A DNA stretch of 8,099 bases from LCIL01 sp041480845 (GTDB lineage: Bacteria; Patescibacteriota; Microgenomatia; UBA8517). The stretch covers positions 1 to 8,099 of the forward strand of contig JBGPAU010000024.1 of the NCBI GenBank assembly GCA_041480845.1, in the 5' to 3' direction. The notes under the pieces were generated by a model. That model did no database searches. It was given only the letters and a program-made list of their open reading frames with translations, and was not told where the DNA came from. The stretch's first letter is position 1, and every line of letters starts with the position of its first letter. The position numbers and the translations under genes are program-made. This document shows positions 5,859 to 8,099 of the stretch, in pieces.

Positions 5859-5919
5859 TTGTAACTCCTTTCTAATATTTATATTACTTTTTCAAACTGA
5901 GATAACGCTTAAATATGTG

Positions 5920-5928
5920 TGGTAAAAT
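5920..5928 (+). promoter_or_regulatory. Extended -10 promoter, leaderless small membrane protein
   Basis: TGGTAAAAT, an extended -10, ends 7 bases before the ATG at 5936. No good -35 is seen, as is common with extended -10 promoters. It is identical to the box in front of the gene at 6116. Confidence 0.6.
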
Positions 5929-5935
5929 TAGACAA

Positions 5936-6097
5936 ATGAAGGTTCCGATGCTTCTTAAAATATTATCTGTAATTTTTATTATCCTGTTTATTTTGCTTTT
6001 AATTAGGGGGCCCGAAGACACTTGGATTTGCCAAGACGGAAATTGGGTTAGGCATGGAAACCCCTCCGCCGCCATGCCTACAAAACCCTGCAAATAA
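5936..6097 (+). CDS. Small membrane-anchored protein with DTWIC/HGNPS motif
   Basis: 53 residues. Residues ~5-23 are a single very hydrophobic segment, followed by RGPEDTWICQDGNWVRHGNP (24-43) and a short proline-rich tail ending near C52. A signal anchor with the C-terminal part outside is likely, and C32 and C52 could form a disulfide. I recall similar 'DTWIC..G.W..HG.P' tails on short proteins of Candidate Phyla Radiation genomes, but know no function. The ATG at 5936 is chosen over an in-frame ATG at 5915 because the extended -10 lies between them. It is followed after 18 bases by a separately promoted gene. Confidence 0.7.
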   Translation: MKVPMLLKILSVIFIILFILLLIRGPEDTWICQDGNWVRHGNPSAAMPTKPCK

Positions 6098-6099
6098 AG

Positions 6100-6108
6100 T
6101 GGTAAAAT
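6100..6108 (+). promoter_or_regulatory. Extended -10 promoter, leaderless cysteine-rich protein
   Basis: TGGTAAAAT ends 7 bases before the ATG at 6116, the same sequence and spacing as at 5920-5928. The whole 18-base gap after the previous stop is taken up by this promoter and spacer. Confidence 0.6.
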
Positions 6109-6115
6109 TCTCTCT

Positions 6116-6499
6116 ATGCCGGAAAGAAATCGCTGTATCGCCTCGGGTTGTGCAGGCCTCTGCTGCCAAAATATAGATTTGGAAATAAAAAATAGTGAAA
6201 GAAGGAGGGTGTTTCCGGATGCGGTAAGGATAAATTCACTCGGTGCTCTTGGATGGGTGAAAAGACAAAAAGTCCCCGGCGTTTTCTATGCACGTTATAG
6301 AAAAGCAAGGCTGAAAAATGATGAATATTCAGTTATCGCAATAAATGGTCCCTGTCCGAATAGAGCCCCCAACGGGAGTTGTTCCGTACATCAAGATAGA
6401 GAGGCTGCAGCCAAAAATTTTGAAATCGGCAGCGCGGAGTGCAATGCCATAAGAATAGAAAACGGCCTCGGCCCGATTTTTATTGAAGTTGTAGAATGA
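6116..6499 (+). CDS. Cysteine-rich protein, YkgJ-like (CxxCxxCC-type) metal-binding candidate
   Basis: 127 residues with seven cysteines: C7, C12, C16, C17, then C80, C89 and C109. The N-terminal cluster ending in a CC pair, and the later 'CPNRAPNGSCSVHQDR' with a further cysteine, resemble the YkgJ family, whose proteins have a CxxCxxCC cluster and a 'CPFL...G.C.IY..RP..C' segment and are thought to bind zinc or an iron-sulfur cluster. Here the first spacing is C-x4-C-x3-CC, looser than the family signature, so this is a distant match. No signal peptide or membrane segment is seen. Its stop overlaps the start of the transglycosylase-like gene by 4 bases, so the two are translated together. 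Confidence 0.6.
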   Translation: MPERNRCIASGCAGLCCQNIDLEIKNSERRRVFPDAVRINSLGALGWVKRQKVPGVFYARYRKARLKNDEYSVIAINGPCPNRAPNGSCSVHQDREAAAKNFEIGSAECNAIRIENGLGPIFIEVVE

Positions 6500-7032
6500 T
6501 ATCACAGATGAAGACGCTTCTTTTATATTTTCTCCTTTTGATCCTTATTGGTGAGGGCGTTACCTTATTTATAATGAAAAAGGAAAAGCCTCAGGATAAA
6601 ATCCTAGCCGTTACCACCACGTCTGCTGTAACATCCGCCCCAACCGCTACCCCAACTCCCCTCGCCCTTCCGAAGCCTTCGGCGAAGGAGGGAACGCCAA
6701 AACCAAAACCCACACCCATCCCCGTTCCCCAGCCGAAATTTACTTCACAGCAAATTAATGAATTTATAGACAGATTTGCAAGCCAATACGGCGTAAGCCC
6801 CGATGTTTTGCGCTACATCGCAATCTGCGAATCCGGATTTAATCCCTCCGCTAAAAATTACGTTTATGCCGGCTTATATCAATTCAATGCAACCACCTGG
6901 AAAAACTTAAGATTAAAAATAGGTGAAGATACCAATGCCGACCTGCGTTTTAATGCTGAAGAAGCTGTCCAAACCGCGTCATATGCGGTAAGTATCGGAG
7001 ATCATGCCATCTGGCCCCACTGCTACTCGTGA
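6496..7032 (+). CDS. Membrane-anchored lytic transglycosylase-like (SLT domain) protein
   Basis: 178 residues. A hydrophobic signal anchor (~7-27) is followed by a Thr/Pro-rich linker (~40-80, many TP, KP and PP-type dipeptides) and an SLT/lysozyme-like domain (~84-178). The domain has the catalytic-type glutamate E112 in 'AICESGFNPSA', a 'GLYQF' segment (126-130) equivalent to the GLMQ motif, 'TTW', and a terminal 'AIWPHCYS'. C111 and C176 could pair. Such enzymes cleave the MurNAc-GlcNAc bond of peptidoglycan outside the membrane. The catalytic domain is short, as in resuscitation-factor-like and phage-type versions. The start codon overlaps the previous stop (ATGA); an ATG at 6508 is an alternative start. 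It converges on the next gene with a 7-base gap and no visible terminator. Confidence 0.85.
   Translation: MISQMKTLLLYFLLLILIGEGVTLFIMKKEKPQDKILAVTTTSAVTSAPTATPTPLALPKPSAKEGTPKPKPTPIPVPQPKFTSQQINEFIDRFASQYGVSPDVLRYIAICESGFNPSAKNYVYAGLYQFNATTWKNLRLKIGEDTNADLRFNAEEAVQTASYAVSIGDHAIWPHCYS
6666..6688 (+). repeat. Nested palindrome in the linker coding region
   Basis: CCGAA-GCC-TTCGG (6670-6682) is nested in a CCTT/AAGG outer arm (6666-6669 with 6685-6688). It sits in the Pro/Lys-rich linker, at 'LPKPSAKEG'. It may be a small palindromic insertion tolerated in a flexible linker, or just codon choice. Confidence 0.35.
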
Positions 7033-7039
7033 AGTGGTG

Positions 7040-7972
7040 TTAAGTAGATTGTTCCTTCTGCCTCTTACGGTTATATGCAATTGCAAGCAAACTCTGCTTT
7101 ACCAGGAAATCGTCCAAACCTTTATCGCTTTCAGGTTTGCTTTTGGAAGCCGTCGACAGCACTTTTTGTTCAAGAGGACTTAAGAAGGATAATAATTCCT
7201 CATTATTGGGTTGAGACAGGACTTCGGCCGGCAATTGGCCAAATATAGCCGTCAGGTTATCGGGAATATTTTTCTTGTTTAGTATTGCTTCTAAGTTTTG
7301 TTTGCGCTCAAGGGCCAAAGACAGCAGGTTAAGATTCTTGGGATCATTAACATCCATTTGATGATACAAGCGGTCTTCCTCAGGAAGAAGGAAACTTACC
7401 AGTTCTTTGTATGATTCATCCCGTTTTGCCTCGGGCTGAGTCAGAATATACTTTTTTACAGAGTCGGGATCGGGAGGGCCGGTATCCGCCGCGGCAGCAG
7501 CCGGTTGTTCCTTTTGCTTCCCGCGGTTATATGCAATGGCAAGCAAACTCTGTTTTACCAGGAAATCGTCTACATCCGCAGATGCATTCTTGGAAGCTGC
7601 CGACAACACTTTTTGTTCAAGAGGGCTTAAAAAAGATATTAACTCATCATTATTGGGTCTAGACAAGACCTCGGGCGGTAATTGATTAAATATGGTAGTC
7701 AAATTATCGGAAACCTTTTTCTTATTTAATATTAATTCCAGATTTTGTTTTCTTTGAAGGCCCAAAGAAAGAATATTAAGATTCTTGGGGTCGTTGACAT
7801 CCATCTGATGATACTGGCGGTCTTCTTCCGGGAGAAGGAAACCTATAAATTCTTTATATGCAGCATCCCGGTTCGCTTCAGGTTGGGCCAAGACATACTT
7901 TTTTACCGAATCGGGATTAGGGGGAGCCAGTTCAGGGATAAACGGACCATCTTGTTTAACTTCACCTTCCAC
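7040..7972 (-). CDS. Uncharacterised protein with two tandem ~140-residue repeats
   Basis: 310 residues, start GTG at 7972 (a TAA lies two codons upstream and the next in-frame ATG is at residue 57). Residues 17-156 and 166-308 are two copies of one domain, roughly 75-80% identical, joined by an Ala-rich linker (157-165). Each copy contains PDSVKKY, LLPEEDR, YHQMDVNDPKNLN, RKQNLE, LSPLEQKVLS and DDFLVKQSLLAIAYNR. It looks largely helical, charged and soluble, without signal peptide or membrane segment. I do not recognise the family. No Shine-Dalgarno or good -10 precedes the start, so its expression signal is unclear. It converges on the transglycosylase-like gene. Confidence 0.85.
   Translation of the reverse strand: MEGEVKQDGPFIPELAPPNPDSVKKYVLAQPEANRDAAYKEFIGFLLPEEDRQYHQMDVNDPKNLNILSLGLQRKQNLELILNKKKVSDNLTTIFNQLPPEVLSRPNNDELISFLSPLEQKVLSAASKNASADVDDFLVKQSLLAIAYNRGKQKEQPAAAAADTGPPDPDSVKKYILTQPEAKRDESYKELVSFLLPEEDRLYHQMDVNDPKNLNLLSLALERKQNLEAILNKKNIPDNLTAIFGQLPAEVLSQPNNEELLSFLSPLEQKVLSTASKSKPESDKGLDDFLVKQSLLAIAYNRKRQKEQST
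7049..7477 (-). repeat. Tandem domain repeat, second copy
   Basis: Encodes residues 166-308. It matches 7505-7924 closely also at DNA level; for instance a ~48-base patch near 7069 and its partner near 7525 differ at only about two positions, much closer than the protein average. Confidence 0.85.
7505..7924 (-). repeat. Tandem domain repeat, first copy
   Basis: Encodes residues 17-156. It differs from the second copy mainly at the variable stretch before DDFLVKQ, where the second copy is three residues longer. Confidence 0.85.
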
Positions 7973-8045
7973 AAGTTAAGGGTATCAAAATACAAAAAAA
8001 TTAACAACGTCTGCCCAATTGCTATCCATAATTGTAGCCGCAGCA

Positions 8046-8051
8046 TATAAT
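8046..8051 (+). promoter_or_regulatory. -10 box for leaderless DUF3175-type gene
   Basis: A perfect TATAAT ends 6 bases before the GTG at 8058, the same arrangement as thrS. No clear -35 at the right distance. The 85 bases between the two divergent starts (7973-8057) hold nothing else I can support. Confidence 0.5.
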
Positions 8052-8057
8052 TAAGAA

Positions 8058-8099
8058 GTGAAGAAATGGTCGGGAGAGGTAACAGAACATTCAATTGCA
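8058..8099 (+). CDS. DUF3175-type small protein, N-terminus (partial)
   Basis: The 14 visible codons from GTG read VKKWSGEVTEHSIA and run off the window. They resemble the opening of DUF3175 proteins, which I remember as beginning '(R/K)WS.EVTE.S.ALDLE'; the family is small, basic and of unknown function. The short visible part limits certainty. The overlapping ATG at 8065 is in another frame. The GTG is supported by the TATAAT 6 bases before it. Confidence 0.55.
   Translation, partial: MKKWSGEVTEHSIA

Larger units (their letters stand above)
5545..5870 (-). ncRNA. Candidate structured RNA of unknown family
   Basis: The 396 bases between uppP and the next gene hold no ordinary gene. On the minus strand they read as a transcription unit: a possible -10 TATAAA near 5883-5878, two tiny Shine-Dalgarno-led frames, a series of hairpins, then a strong terminator. 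Hairpins: 5798-5804 with 5811-5817 (7 bp); 5755-5760 with 5779-5784 plus 5763-5767 with 5772-5776; 5727-5731 with 5740-5744 plus outer 5719-5723 with 5749-5753; 5613-5618 with 5635-5640. Copies of TCAACC, CCTCAAC and CTAACC near both ends could form alternative pairings. I checked by eye for tmRNA, RNase P RNA, SRP RNA and T-box signatures and found none. It could be a leader-peptide attenuator remnant, a small RNA or the body of a mobile repeat; the strand is not certain. Confidence 0.4.
5648..5913. repeat. Element bounded by imperfect ~25-bp inverted repeats (MITE-like)
   Basis: The left end reads TTTAAGC (5648-5654), 7 bases, then TCAGTTTGAAA (5662-5672). The right end, on the opposite strand, reads TTTAAGC (5913-5907), 6 bases, then TCAGTTTGAAA (5900-5890). 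So 7-bp and 11-bp perfect inverted repeats occur in the same order with nearly the same spacing, flanking 217 bases of hairpin-rich sequence. This fits the ends of a small non-autonomous mobile element, or the closing helix of a large folded RNA. I see no clear target-site duplication and no transposase in the window. Confidence 0.45.

Noticed and set aside
5575..5900. tmRNA, RNase P RNA, SRP RNA or T-box leader
   Set aside because: None of the conserved cores of these families could be found by eye on either strand.
5884..6093. Minus-strand frame opposite the small membrane protein
   Set aside because: Antisense shadow without start signal; the plus-strand frame has a membrane anchor, a conserved-type tail and an extended -10.
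7745..8050. 101-codon plus-strand frame opposite the duplicated protein
   Set aside because: Antisense shadow; both repeat copies of the minus-strand gene are conserved at protein level.
8066..8099. Partial tRNA at the right edge (GGTCGGGAGAGGTAACAG)
   Set aside because: No D-arm pattern follows; the same bases read well as the start of a DUF3175-type protein after a TATAAT box.
1..8099. CRISPR array, integrase, transposase or insertion sequence
   Set aside because: No regularly spaced direct repeats and no recombinase or transposase coding sequence were seen.

Overview
The window looks like a chromosomal segment of a Candidate Phyla Radiation (Patescibacteria) bacterium, most likely Microgenomates-like. 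This is an inference from several family traits: a threonyl-tRNA synthetase without its N-terminal TGS domain, a helix-turn-helix/LAGLIDADG-like protein, a short membrane-anchored protein with a 'DTWIC..G.WV.HG' motif, and the start of a DUF3175-type gene. Most genes also lack a Shine-Dalgarno sequence. No taxonomic marker such as 16S rRNA is present.

Layout, left part (minus strand, read right to left): an HTH/LAGLIDADG-like gene (4677-3991) whose last codons lie inside the 5' end of tRNA-Ala(GGC) (4000-3928), then typA/bipA (3873-2059), thrS (2037-304) and the start of infC (281 to beyond position 1). Apart from the AT-rich HTH/LAGLIDADG gene this is a translation cluster: a tRNA, a ribosome-associated GTPase, an aminoacyl-tRNA synthetase and initiation factor IF-3. 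The gaps are short, but each gene seems to have its own promoter.

Middle part: uppP (4769-5539, plus strand) is divergent from the HTH/LAGLIDADG gene. After it comes a 396-bp stretch (5540-5935) without an ordinary gene but with much structure. It holds a strong terminator oriented for minus-strand transcription, several hairpins, a pair of imperfect ~25-bp inverted repeats at 5648 and 5913 that make it look like a small mobile element or a closed RNA fold, and two tiny minus-strand reading frames with the only good Shine-Dalgarno sites in the window. This is the best candidate for something undescribed.

Right part: a 53-residue membrane-anchored protein, a cysteine-rich YkgJ-like protein and a membrane-anchored lytic transglycosylase-like protein (the last two overlap by 4 bp) run on the plus strand. 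Facing them is a 310-residue protein built from two nearly identical ~140-residue repeats. The window ends inside a DUF3175-type gene.

A consistent theme: for at least six protein genes a -10 box (TATAAT, TAAAAT, TACAAT or TATAAG) ends exactly 6 or 7 bases before the start codon, so the transcripts should be leaderless. The two plus-strand genes at 5936 and 6116 share an identical extended -10, TGGTAAAAT. uppP fits less well, and infC has the box but a slightly longer distance and no possible AUG start.
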